The position numbers were made by a program, and so were the translations under genes. From a virus, in the IMG/VR virus record IMGVR_UViG_3300028361_000012, positions 62,001-126,000 of that record: 64,000 nucleotides of DNA; one strand, written 5' to 3'. The notes below the pieces were generated by a model. The model searched no databases. It had not been told where the DNA came from and worked only from the letters and a program-made list of their open reading frames with translations. Below, piece after piece: positions 8,657 to 16,521 of this stretch; within the stretch, counting starts at the first letter, position 1, and each line of letters begins with the position of its first letter.

Positions 8657-9871
8657 ATGAAAAACTTATAGATTAATAATTCAAAATTAAGAATAGTCAC
8701 AATACGTGATATTCATCCTGGCGCACAACTTGTTGAAAATTTTTTACTACTTATTAGTATGAAAGAAAAAAACAAAAACATCTTCATTAAAAAGGCGCAA
8801 AAAATTCATAATAATTTTTACGATTATAGTCTTGTAGAATATAAAAATGCAAGAACTAAAATAGATATAAAATGTCCAGTTCATGGAGTGTTTAATCAAT
8901 TGCCTTTTCATCACGCTAATGGGGTTGGTTGTCCAGGTTGTGGAAACTTAAAAAAATCATACAAACAATCCTTATCAAAAGAAGAATTTGTAAAAAAAGC
9001 AATATCAATTCATGGTGATTGCTACAATTATAGCAAAGTAAATTATAAGAATTATAAAACTCCAGTTACAATAATTTGTCAAAATCATGGAGAATTTAAT
9101 CAAATGCCTTTGAATCACCTATCTAATAGGGGTTGTCCATCGTGTGGGAATGATAGAATGAAGTTAACTCTCGAAGATTTCAAAGTAAGAGCTCAAAGTG
9201 TCCATTCAAATAAATATGATTACTCTTTTACGGAATATAACAATTCAAAAAAACCAATTGTAATAATTTGTCCAAATCATGGACAATTTCAACAAACTCC
9301 TCATGACCATTTATCTGGGCGTGGTTGTAATAAATGCGCTATAATAGAGCGTGCTGATAAGCTTAAAAAATCACAAGAATATTTTATAATGGAGTCACAT
9401 TTGATTCATGAGAATAAATATGATTATTCTTTTGTTAAATATATTAACTCTAAAACAAAAATAAAAATAATTTGCCCAGTTCACGATGAATTTGAGCAGG
9501 TGCCAACACATCACATTAGAGGTATTGGTTGTCCACATTGCAATGAGTCAAAGGGAGAAAAAAGGATTTCAAAATTATTAAAAGAAAATTTAATAAAATT
9601 TGAAAGGCAGAAGAAATTTAAAGAATGTAGGAATATAATGGAGTTACCATTTGATTTTTACTTGCCTGATTACAATATTTGTATTGAATTTGATGGTAGG
9701 CAACATTTTAAGTCTATTGATTATTTTGGGGGAGAAAAAGCATTGGAATTAACGCAAATAAACGATAGCATTAAAACTGATTACTGTAGTAAAAGTGAAA
9801 TTAAATTATTAAGAATTGCATATAATGAAGATTTGTTAAAGAAAATGAGTCAATTAATAGAAAGTTTATAA
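8657..9871 (+). CDS. PTH2 5' fragment fused in frame to a zinc-finger/Vsr-like endonuclease; in-frame TAG
   Basis: From ATG 8657 the frame reads through a TAG at 8669-8671 (codon 5), then encodes KLRIVTIRDIHPGAQLV. This matches the N-terminus of the PTH2-like protein at 9940. It then runs in frame into an endonuclease that also has its own ATG at 8759. The endonuclease has four copies of a roughly 50-residue module (KIHxxxYDYS...CPxHGxFxQxPxxHxxxxGCPxC) and a C-terminal Vsr/DUF559-like nuclease (ICIEFDGRQHF). The layout looks like a mobile endonuclease landed in a PTH2 gene, leaving a 5' remnant. Without readthrough only the part from 8759 is made. Confidence 0.75.
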
Positions 9872-9876
9872 TTATA

Positions 9877-9905
9877 GAAACATTTTATAAATTTTTACGT
9901 ATAAA
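9877..9905 (+). promoter_or_regulatory. Phage promoter motif GAAACATTTT...TTTACGTATAA
   Basis: One of about ten copies of this two-part motif in the window, located 35-60 nt before the PTH2-like start. Confidence 0.5.
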
Positions 9906-9939
9906 AATAAACACCAAAATAATTAAAAATAACTTAGAT

Positions 9940-10368
9940 ATGAAATAGGTAAAAAATAATGAAAAACTTAGAATAGTTGTTACAAGAGATTTGCATCCTG
10001 GAGCTCAAATTGCGCAATCGGCTCATGCAATGTCTCAATTTGCAGTCGAGTATCCAGACCAATTTAAGGAATGGTACGAAAATTCACAATACGTAGCATG
10101 TTTATCAATTGAAGACGAAGAGTCTTTATTGTCTCTTGTTGAAAAACTTCGACAAAGAGGAGTGTGTGTTTCTGTATTTCGTGAACCAGACTTAAATCAT
10201 AAAGCAACATCTATGGCTATTGAAGCATGCGACCAAGCTCGTAGGTTAACAGGTAGCTTACGTCTTGCTCAAAAAGAATACTACGAACAGTGGGTTGATT
10301 CTCAAGGAATAAAAGAAGACCCTGTTAGTAATTTTCATATTAATAACATTAAAAAAACAGCATCATAA
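9940..10368 (+). CDS. PTH2-like peptidyl-tRNA hydrolase with in-frame TAG at codon 3
   Basis: ATG AAA TAG opens a frame that continues VKNNEKLRIVVTRDLHPG and then HPGAQIAQSAHAMSQF, the PTH2 signature region in which a TRxDL segment is followed by AQxAHA. The C-terminal part ATSMAIEACDQARRLTGS matches the expected second half. PTH2 hydrolyses peptidyl-tRNA released from stalled ribosomes. The first strand (LRIVVTRD) lies after the TAG and there is no ATG, GTG or TTG before residue 18, so full-length protein needs amber readthrough. The suppressor tRNA gene is 0.9 kb downstream. The related copy at 8657 also has an early TAG. Confidence 0.82.
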
Positions 10369-10392
10369 TGATGTGATGAAATATAAAAACAA

Positions 10393-10469
10393 CCTGGCGT
10401 AGCTCAGTTGGTTAGAGCGCTATCCTGATATTTGATAGAGGTCGTGAGTTCGAATCTCAGCCGCCAGGA
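10393..10469 (+). tRNA. tRNA-Ile(GAT), slightly irregular
   Basis: Acceptor CCTGGCG/CGCCAGG, canonical D-arm, anticodon stem CTATC/GATAG with GAT in an enlarged 9-nt loop, and a T-arm with TTCGAAT. No CCA is encoded. The large loop makes function uncertain. Confidence 0.65.
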
Positions 10470-10525
10470 GGTAACCAAAGTTAAAACACTTGCACGTAGT
10501 GGTTGCTGCACACTCAATGGAGTGA

Positions 10526-11227
10526 CTAAGATTTTAACATGTTCTTTGACTTATTGCTAATTAATTGACAAATGATGTCAAGGTATTTTTGAGCCTTTTT
10601 TGGCTTGAAATAATTCATTTGAGAAACATCAATTGATATTATTTCGATACCTTCATCAATACATGCTTGTAATTTATTTTGGTCATTTTTTATAATATTA
10701 TTAAACTTATCTTCTCCGAATATAGGTTTGTAGTGAAAAATACCATTTATTTCAATTGCAAGGTTAAAACTTGGTATGTATATATCTAACTCTGAATTTA
10801 TTGCATCTTTTTGATTATAATGAATTTTAAGCTCTGGATACAGATAGGCAAGTTGCTCCTCCAGCCATACTTCAAGTTTTGACCTACGAGTACCATGAGT
10901 CTTGTTTTTATTGTTGTGGGTTGCGCTGCAGGAGCGAGAGCAGAAGTTATTATTAGATTTTTTAATTTGACTTCTTGTTTTGGAGAACTCTTTATCGCAG
11001 TTTTCACATGTTACTAACTTTTGTTTATTGTGTGTTTTTGATTGCTGCTTAGCTTTGCATTCTTTTTTAGAACAAGACTTCAATGTTCTGGTAGAGTTTC
11101 CTTTTTTGAATTCTGTGATTCTTTTCTTGATTTCATAAAAAGCTTCTTCGCAATAATAACACTCGCATGATAATTTGTCCATTGATTTAGCAGAATTATA
11201 TTCCTTGTCGGTGAATAGTGGTTTCAT
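10526..11227 (-). CDS. Zinc-finger/Vsr-like homing endonuclease in tRNA island
   Basis: 233 aa. Three Cys-pair zinc modules (CECYYCEEAF, CSKKECKAK, CENCDKEF...CSRSCSATH) precede a nuclease domain (RSKLEVWLEEQL...ELDIYIPSFNLAIEINGIFHY) of the Vsr/DUF559 restriction-like type. The gene at 36031-36708 is a clear paralogue with the same order, also among tRNAs and on the minus strand. It ends in TAG. Insertion between tRNA genes, opposite to them, is typical of free-standing homing endonucleases. Confidence 0.85.
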   Translation of the reverse strand: MKPLFTDKEYNSAKSMDKLSCECYYCEEAFYEIKKRITEFKKGNSTRTLKSCSKKECKAKQQSKTHNKQKLVTCENCDKEFSKTRSQIKKSNNNFCSRSCSATHNNKNKTHGTRRSKLEVWLEEQLAYLYPELKIHYNQKDAINSELDIYIPSFNLAIEINGIFHYKPIFGEDKFNNIIKNDQNKLQACIDEGIEIISIDVSQMNYFKPKKAQKYLDIICQLISNKSKNMLKS

Positions 11228-11283
11228 ATTTTGTTTTTATATAAATAGAAACAATTTTCAAATCCCAGCCCCAAGGACAACAA

Positions 11284-11355
11284 GGTCTATTAGCTCAATG
11301 GTAGAGCAGCGGATTCTAACCCCGCAGGTTGTCGGTTCGAGCCCGATATGGACCA
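11284..11355 (+). tRNA. tRNA-Sup(CTA), amber suppressor
   Basis: Full cloverleaf of 72 nt: acceptor GGTCTAT/ATGGACC, D-arm GCTC/GAGC, anticodon stem GCGGA/CCCGC (A-C mismatch at 31-39), loop TTCTAAC, and T-arm GTCGG/CCGAT. Positions 34-36 are CTA, which reads UAG. The anticodon arm differs from that of the tRNA-Trp(CCA) gene at 20765 almost only by C-to-T at position 35, so it may derive from a Trp-type arm. The charged amino acid cannot be read from the sequence. In-frame TAG codons in nearby genes support function. Confidence 0.82.
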
Positions 11356-11365
11356 CAAAACATAC

Positions 11366-11413
11366 GCAGTGACTCGGTTATAAAGCGGGAGGTCAAACTT
11401 CCCCACTGCACCA
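11366..11413 (+). tRNA. Armless tRNA-like element, 48 nt, encoded ACCA
   Basis: GCAGTG/CACTGC forms an acceptor stem closed by ACCA. Inside are a short linker containing GGTTATAAAGCG and a single hairpin (GGGAG, loop GTCAAAC, TTCCC). The hairpin can be read as an anticodon arm (T33, anticodon CAA) or as a T-arm. One arm is missing in either case. A sibling with the same GGYTATAAAG linker lies at 11696. Confidence 0.45.
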
Positions 11414-11489
11414 GGCGAATTAGCTCAGTTGGTAGAGCGCTATCATCTTCGGATGGCAGAGGTCGGAGGTTCGAACCCTTCATTCGCCA
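11414..11489 (+). tRNA. tRNA, probably Lys(CTT)
   Basis: Acceptor GGCGAAT/ATTCGCC, canonical D-arm and T-arm (TTCGAAC). Anticodon stem CTATC/GATGG encloses ATCTTCG, giving CTT by the T33 rule. An alternative fold extends the stem to a CATC-TTCG-GATG hairpin, so identity is uncertain. Confidence 0.6.
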
Positions 11490-11494
11490 CAAAC

Positions 11495-11632
11495 GCCCGT
11501 GATGCAAGATTACAAGACGCAATGATAACGTTTAATTGTGAGGAGTAACAGTTGGTATATTCTTGCACTCGATTCCGAAACGTTGCAACAAAGTGGGAAA
11601 AGAGTTCTTTGGTTCGAATCCACTCACGGGCA
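11495..11632 (+). tRNA. Interrupted tRNA-like gene, 138 nt
   Basis: GCCCGTG/CACGGGC acceptor ends and a TTCGAAT T-loop are clear, but the middle is about 60 nt too long. A TGCAAGA...TCTTGCA inverted repeat brackets the extra sequence. The anticodon cannot be assigned. Confidence 0.45.
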
Positions 11633-11637
11633 CAAAT

Positions 11638-11689
11638 GGGAGAAAGATATGTAAGGTATCAATCTCAGGTTCGAATCCTGGTTCTCCCA
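11638..11689 (+). tRNA. Truncated tRNA-like element, 52 nt
   Basis: Acceptor GGGAGAA/TTCTCCC and a perfect T-arm (CAGG, TTCGAAT, CCTG) flank only about 20 nt that form one small GATA/TATC hairpin. A whole arm is missing. Confidence 0.45.
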
Positions 11690-11695
11690 CAACAC

Positions 11696-11746
11696 GCTGC
11701 AGCCATCAGGCTATAAAGTGGAGGGTCATTCCTCCCTGCGGCACCA
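11696..11746 (+). tRNA. Armless tRNA-like element, 51 nt, encoded ACCA
   Basis: Seven-bp acceptor GCTGCAG/CTGCGGC followed by ACCA. The linker CAGGCTATAAAGTGG is like the one at 11366. One hairpin (GGAGG, loop GTCATTC, CCTCC) remains; as an anticodon arm it would carry CAT after T33. Confidence 0.45.
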
Positions 11747-11894
11747 GGCGTAGTAGCTCAGTTGGTTAGAGCGCTGGAGATAAGGTTACCGAGCAAAAGC
11801 GTGAATTACGTAATAAGGCGAGTAGTATGTGTAAAGTGAAAAAGATTCACTCACCGTAACCCAGAGGTCGTTGGTTCGAGCCCACCCTGTGCCA
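11747..11894 (+). tRNA. Interrupted tRNA gene, 148 nt
   Basis: Acceptor GGCGTAG/CTGTGCC, normal D-arm (TAGCTCAGTTGGTTAGAGC) and a T-arm with TTCGAGC. About 80 nt extra sits in the anticodon loop. The insert begins and ends with GGTTAC/GTAACC, stacking a helix directly on the 3' side of the anticodon stem. Isotype not assigned. Confidence 0.5.
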
Positions 11895-11910
11895 CTAAAT
11901 ATAAGTAAAA

Positions 11911-12420
11911 ATGAAAACAAAAAGAGAAACAACACAGTCAGTTATTGACCACTTCATGTAGGTGGCTGATATACAAGATGGGCACAAAGTCCTTGAACCA
12001 TCTGCAGGAGTTGGCTTATTAGCCGAAGGCATTCTTAAACATAATCCAAACATTGATTTGGATTGTATTGAACTTAACTCGCAATGCAAAGAGGTATTGA
12101 GAGATAAGGGGTTCAATGTTATTTGGAGCAATTTTCTTGACTTCAAACCAAAGTATTTATATGACCGAGTAATTGGCGCACCAAACTTCAAAGACAACAT
12201 CGACTGCGAACATGTCATGAAGATGTATGATTGCGTTAAAGAGGGTGGAAAAATCATTTCTATCATGTCTCCTTATTGGATGACTGGAAATTCGGAACTT
12301 CAAATTAAATTTCGTAAGTGGCTCGAAGATAAGAGTTACACAATCACAGTCCTCCCAGATAATTCTTATATGGAGGATGGAAAAACTGTACCCACAATTC
12401 TTATAAATTTAGAAAAATGA
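11911..12420 (+). CDS. Methyltransferase-like protein with in-frame TAG at codon 17
   Basis: From ATG 11911 the frame runs MKTKRETTQSVIDHFM, TAG (11959-11961), then VADIQDGHKVLEPSAGVG. The LEPSAGVG loop is SAM-binding motif I of class I DNA/RNA methyltransferases, and the helix before it normally carries the residues on both sides of the TAG. The expected catalytic NPPF/Y is GAPNFKDN here, so it may bind SAM without N6-adenine methylation or act on another target. A restart at GTG 11962 is possible and would lose the first 17 codons. It lies 0.55 kb after the amber suppressor tRNA and overlaps the next gene by ATGA. Confidence 0.75.
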
Positions 12421-12842
12421 AAAAGTTTAAGAAATACAGACCAATTCAAGTAAGGTGGAATGAGGCTCTTGGAGAAAAAGAGTGCCCTTATGCGTATAGA
12501 TGGATATTTAATTTTCACTTCTTCGCCATCAGAATTCATCATTTCATTAGAAGCGATGACAAGAGGTACATGCACGACCACGGATGGTCATTCCTAACAT
12601 GTGTATTGAAAGGGAGTTATACAGATGTATCAAATGATGGAAGAGACTTGATGAAAGCAGGTTCTATCAGATACAGAAAAGCAACTCATGCTCATTATGT
12701 GGATGTACCAGAAGGAGGGTGTTGGACACTCGTATTCTCTGGAAGAAGTAAAAGGAAGTGGGGATTCTGGGTTGATGGTAAATTTAAAAGACCCTTGAAG
12801 TACTTTCACAAGTTTGGTCACCCACCATGCAGTGAACAATAA
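12417..12842 (+). CDS. Cupin-like protein
   Basis: 141 aa. The stretch YMHDHGWSFLTCVLKGSY fits the first cupin motif (HxH...G) and the later HAHYVDVPEGGCWTLVF the second. Cupins bind a metal through these histidines. No reaction can be assigned. Its ATG overlaps the TGA of the methyltransferase-like gene, so they are likely coupled. Confidence 0.7.
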   Translation: MKKFKKYRPIQVRWNEALGEKECPYAYRWIFNFHFFAIRIHHFIRSDDKRYMHDHGWSFLTCVLKGSYTDVSNDGRDLMKAGSIRYRKATHAHYVDVPEGGCWTLVFSGRSKRKWGFWVDGKFKRPLKYFHKFGHPPCSEQ

Positions 12843-12855
12843 AAAATCAAAAACA

Positions 12856-13338
12856 ATGAAATCAATTAAAAATTTAAAAACAAAAATTATGAAAACGTTA
12901 GAAACAGTAAAAACAAAAGTTATGAAAAAAGAAAAATCAGTGAAGGTAATACCTACGCAAGAACAATTAGACAAGATGGTATCGGATTACCTAAAAGCTT
13001 CAGAGAAGCATTATTTCCAAACGAAATACGTGTGGGACAAGGATTTTAAAGAAGATTACTGCAAAGTATTCTCAACAACATTTGATGGTAAACTACACTA
13101 TGTAGCGGTTACGATTGAAGGTGGAAAGGTTAATGTCAAGGTGGCTGACACAAGTTGGGTTACAACAAAGAATCATCTTGGAATGCTTAAGAACAATGTG
13201 TTCCGTCAGGAGATGAAGCATAAGTCAGTTAAACCATCTGCAGAGATGAAAGTTAAGTGGGATATTGTCAAAAGGTTTATTGACGCAAGTTCTGATTCGG
13301 AAACATTGAAGTTAGAAATCAAAAAAATCTTACAGTAA
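12856..13338 (+). CDS. Hypothetical lysine-rich protein
   Basis: Up to 160 aa. The N-terminus contains near-repeats (MKSIKNLKTKIMKTLETVKTK is cut short here), so the start could be 12856 or 12889. The C-terminal 120 residues look globular. Not recognised. The TAA overlaps the next ATG (TAATG). Confidence 0.6.
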   Translation: MKSIKNLKTKIMKTLETVKTKVMKKEKSVKVIPTQEQLDKMVSDYLKASEKHYFQTKYVWDKDFKEDYCKVFSTTFDGKLHYVAVTIEGGKVNVKVADTSWVTTKNHLGMLKNNVFRQEMKHKSVKPSAEMKVKWDIVKRFIDASSDSETLKLEIKKILQ

Positions 13339-13967
13339 TGACAACATCAGAATTTATAAAAATGCTTCAAGAGGCAGACCCAGAAGGTAATGCTCATATA
13401 AGAATGGAGGGTGGAATCCCAGTTTTCGCAGAACACAAAGCTGGATACTGGGATGGCCCATACTCATACATTGATGAAGATGGAAACTACGTATATTCAA
13501 CAAAAGGTTCTAAGATAGATTTGCATTGCAGAGATATTGATGGCTTTGTTGAACATCACTTTGATTTACATGACCCAGATAATTGGGATAACATTAAGAA
13601 GATGTTTAAGTTTGAACTTACATATTCATTCCCAGAGCAAAGAAAAGAAAGAGAGGATAGAATCTTGAAGATTGCAAAAGAAGCTTGGGATGAAGAGTAT
13701 GAAATGGAAAAGAGATTTTTTGATGAAAACATAAAAAGAAATTCAGACAATGCAAAAGATGGTTGGACCTGGTTTCAAAACAAAGAGGTTGACAACAAAG
13801 AGTTAAAACCAAATATGCATCATTATTATACATGGAAGGTGTATGATAAAGACGAAAAAGAGCAAGGCTCAAATCTGCATAACACACATGGTGTTTATAA
13901 GTCTGGTTTATTTGAAAGATTGGATAACAACAAAAAACCTGGATACTATCAGTGGGTTTTAAAGTAA
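13338..13967 (+). CDS. Conserved phage hypothetical protein
   Basis: 209 aa. The N-terminal MTTSEFIKMLQEADPEGNAH and the FAEHKAGYWDGPYSYIDEDG segment resemble a protein type I associate with large phages, function unknown. Start overlaps the previous stop. A strong terminator follows, closing the 11.9-14 kb operon. Confidence 0.7.
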   Translation: MTTSEFIKMLQEADPEGNAHIRMEGGIPVFAEHKAGYWDGPYSYIDEDGNYVYSTKGSKIDLHCRDIDGFVEHHFDLHDPDNWDNIKKMFKFELTYSFPEQRKEREDRILKIAKEAWDEEYEMEKRFFDENIKRNSDNAKDGWTWFQNKEVDNKELKPNMHHYYTWKVYDKDEKEQGSNLHNTHGVYKSGLFERLDNNKKPGYYQWVLK

Positions 13968-14005
13968 AAAAGAGTCCTGAGCAAATTGTTCAGGATTCTT
14001 TTTGT
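13968..14005 (+). terminator. Rho-independent terminator
   Basis: Hairpin AGAGTCCTGA/TCAGGATTCT followed by a T tract. Confidence 0.8.
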
Positions 14006-14046
14006 TTATAGAATTGAATTGACTATCTTTACATAAAAAAAAGACA

Positions 14047-16158
14047 ATGAAAATTTCAGCTGAAGATAAAAAGGGGTTTCTTAGAAGAAAAGAGGTATTA
14101 GAAAGTGCCAAAGTGGAATTGAAAAAGGAGTTCGTTGGGCTTGATGACATCATTGATGAGGTGGTCGATTTAATGAGGCCTTGGTATCTTTTTCCTAATG
14201 GGCAGATTAGACCAACAATTATTAATCTCTGGGGAATGACTGGAGTAGGAAAGACAAGGTTGGTAAAAAGACTTTTCTTTCACATTGGCTTGGAAGACAG
14301 TCTTTATAAGTTTGATGTTGGAGATTATGCTTCACAAGATAACACAAAATTAGCTCATTCATTTTCAGAAGAGTTAAAAAACAGAGAAGGCCACCAGATA
14401 GGAATTGTGTTTGACGAATTCCAACTTGGAAGAACTATAAACGAAAATGGTGAAGAACTTGATAAATCAGGACTTAGAGCTATGTGGGATTTATTAGATT
14501 CTGGAAAGATTTCAATCCTTCAGAGTTCTTATTATGGAAGTAGAGTGTATCATCTTTACTTGAAGTTAAAAGACTGTGTAGACAGCGGAAAAGTTGAGTC
14601 TAAGATGGGAATTATATCATCAAACAAGAGTTATCACGAAAAGTACTTCAAAGAAGATGGCACGGATTCAAAAAACAAGAAAGAAAAAGAAGAAGAAAAA
14701 AAGGAAGACCTATTTGTTCCTTCAGTTTTCTATTGGTACATACAGTCAATTTGGGAAACGAGATTTTTATCAGAGAGAGAGTTGAAGGAGTTCCTTAAGA
14801 CGATGGACCACAATGAGTCTCTTACTTTTCTTGATGAAACAATGCATAGAGCGTTTAAGCCAATGGAGTTCGATTATTCTAAGTCTTGTATTTTTGTTAT
14901 TGGAAATGTTGATGAAGCATATCAAATGTCAAACAACTTTGACCCAGATAGTGATGCTGATAGGTTTTATAAGCATTCTCTAAAGATTACGATGCCAAAA
15001 ATAAAAGCTGCCTTACAAAAGAGGTTTAGAGCAGAACAAATTGCCAGGCTTGGAAATAGTCAAATAATATATCCTGCCTTCAGTTCTAAGGTTTATAGGC
15101 AACTTATATCTCTTGAGTTAGAAAAGCTTGTTGAAAAAATAAGTAGTGAATATGATATTGATATTGAATTTCACGAATCAGTAAACACAATTGTTTACAA
15201 AGAAGGTGTTTTGCCAACGCAAGGAGCAAGGCCAGTTTTTACAACTATAAATTCTCTTGTAGAAAGTCATGTTGGAAAAGTAATTGAGCAAATAATTGAA
15301 ACAAAAGGTTCGGTCAAAATAGTTTCGTGGAAATTTACCAGAGGAAAACATAAAATAGAGATGCTAAATAGTAGTAGAGAGATTTTGTCTACATCACAAT
15401 TCCCAGTTAAATTAAAAATTGAAAGTCTAAGAAAATCTACTGGAGACGAAATGCAAGCTCACGTAGCAATACACGAAGCTGGACATGCTGTTGCAGCAAT
15501 ATATGGAGCTCAAATTCTTCCTACAGAAATACTTAGTAGAACAGCTAATATGTCTGAAGGGTACTGTGCAGCAGAGCTTCCAGCTATTGACACGAGAGAT
15601 ACTTTAAGAAAGTATATAATCATAGCTCTTGGCGGGTTTGTTGCTGAGAAAATGATTTTTGGAGAAGAAAATCTTGGAGTTGGTACTGGAGGAGATTTTG
15701 AAAGTGCAACTTCAGTTGCTTTAAATATGGCTAAGATTTTTGGTATGCTTGACGAGGTTCCAATGTTTTACGGACACAAGAGTTCAAGCACTAACACAAT
15801 GTTCAATACAGAAAACGTAAAAGCTACCGAGCAAGCGGCAAGAAAACTTATCAGAGAGTGCGAAGAGGAGTGTACGAAAATACTTAGTGATAATAAATAT
15901 CTTCTATTAAAGATTGGTGAATATTTGTCAACCCACTCAAGAATGGATGCTAAGAAGGTTAAAAAATTCATTGATGAATATGGTAAACCAATAGCTCTTA
16001 GAGATAAAGACACTTATCACACATTTAAGCAAAGGATTGCAGATGCTCTTTCAGAAGAAGATGCTAATGGAGGTCCAAGAAAAACTCTAACACAAAGGTA
16101 TGGAGATAAGCAAGGGAACATAGTTATGCTTGAATCAAAAAAGAAAGATAGTGAATAA
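14047..16158 (+). CDS. AAA+ ATPase fused to an FtsH-type (M41) metallopeptidase domain
   Basis: 703 aa. The N-terminal half is a Clp-like AAA+ module with Walker A GMTGVGKT (63-70) and Walker B GIVFDEFQ (Asp123, Glu124), then a basic KE-rich insertion near 205-220. The C-terminal half carries the zinc motif HEAGH at 476-480 and GTGGDFESATSVA, matching the FtsH motif with the third zinc ligand. No transmembrane helix is present, unlike FtsH, and the AAA+ part is not FtsH-like. This suggests a soluble one-chain ATP-dependent protease that could work beside the ClpC-like protein at 398. Confidence 0.85.
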   Translation: MKISAEDKKGFLRRKEVLESAKVELKKEFVGLDDIIDEVVDLMRPWYLFPNGQIRPTIINLWGMTGVGKTRLVKRLFFHIGLEDSLYKFDVGDYASQDNTKLAHSFSEELKNREGHQIGIVFDEFQLGRTINENGEELDKSGLRAMWDLLDSGKISILQSSYYGSRVYHLYLKLKDCVDSGKVESKMGIISSNKSYHEKYFKEDGTDSKNKKEKEEEKKEDLFVPSVFYWYIQSIWETRFLSERELKEFLKTMDHNESLTFLDETMHRAFKPMEFDYSKSCIFVIGNVDEAYQMSNNFDPDSDADRFYKHSLKITMPKIKAALQKRFRAEQIARLGNSQIIYPAFSSKVYRQLISLELEKLVEKISSEYDIDIEFHESVNTIVYKEGVLPTQGARPVFTTINSLVESHVGKVIEQIIETKGSVKIVSWKFTRGKHKIEMLNSSREILSTSQFPVKLKIESLRKSTGDEMQAHVAIHEAGHAVAAIYGAQILPTEILSRTANMSEGYCAAELPAIDTRDTLRKYIIIALGGFVAEKMIFGEENLGVGTGGDFESATSVALNMAKIFGMLDEVPMFYGHKSSSTNTMFNTENVKATEQAARKLIRECEEECTKILSDNKYLLLKIGEYLSTHSRMDAKKVKKFIDEYGKPIALRDKDTYHTFKQRIADALSEEDANGGPRKTLTQRYGDKQGNIVMLESKKKDSE

Positions 16159-16423
16159 ATTAGACATTTTCCAGAAAGTAATGGCCAAAGCTAAAGCTGG
16201 TGGCTACAAAGGTCCTGATGCTGAGTATGAATTGGGTAGAATAGTAAATGGAACAAATGTTTATGCAATTATTTTCAGAGAAGATTTTGCTAAGGCACTT
16301 TGGGGAGAGAAGGTTTACATTCATGGGTTGTCAGGAGATGAGATTGAAGCATGGAGACATGCTCTTGTTTTGTTGGTAAAAGAGGAAGATAAATGGAAAT
16401 TTCTTGAAGAAAACGCTCTCTAA
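16151..16423 (+). CDS. Conserved phage hypothetical protein
   Basis: 90 aa from GTG 16151, which overlaps the GAATAA end of the protease gene; an upstream TTG at 16130 is less likely. AKAKAGGYKGPDAEYELGR and FREDFAKALWGE suggest a conserved phage protein of unknown role. Confidence 0.65.
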   Translation: MNKLDIFQKVMAKAKAGGYKGPDAEYELGRIVNGTNVYAIIFREDFAKALWGEKVYIHGLSGDEIEAWRHALVLLVKEEDKWKFLEENAL

Positions 16424-16456
16424 TTTAAAATTTAAATTTATTTATAATAAAGAAAC

Positions 16457-16471
16457 ATGAACGCAGAAGAA
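16457..16471 (+). other. Orphan 5' end of the gene now starting at 17339
   Basis: ATG AAC GCA GAA GAA then TAA. These five codons look like the original start of the downstream FAYWLQG gene, separated from it by the inserted GIY-YIG gene. This is inference. Confidence 0.35.
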
Positions 16472-16521
16472 TAATTATGAATGCAAAATAATTTATTTAA
16501 TTTTTTAGCATATTTATTTAT

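Noticed and set aside
8657-10368. Group I intron between the two PTH2 pieces
   Set aside because: The downstream PTH2 has its own promoter motif and start, and I see no group I core elements; duplication by insertion is simpler.
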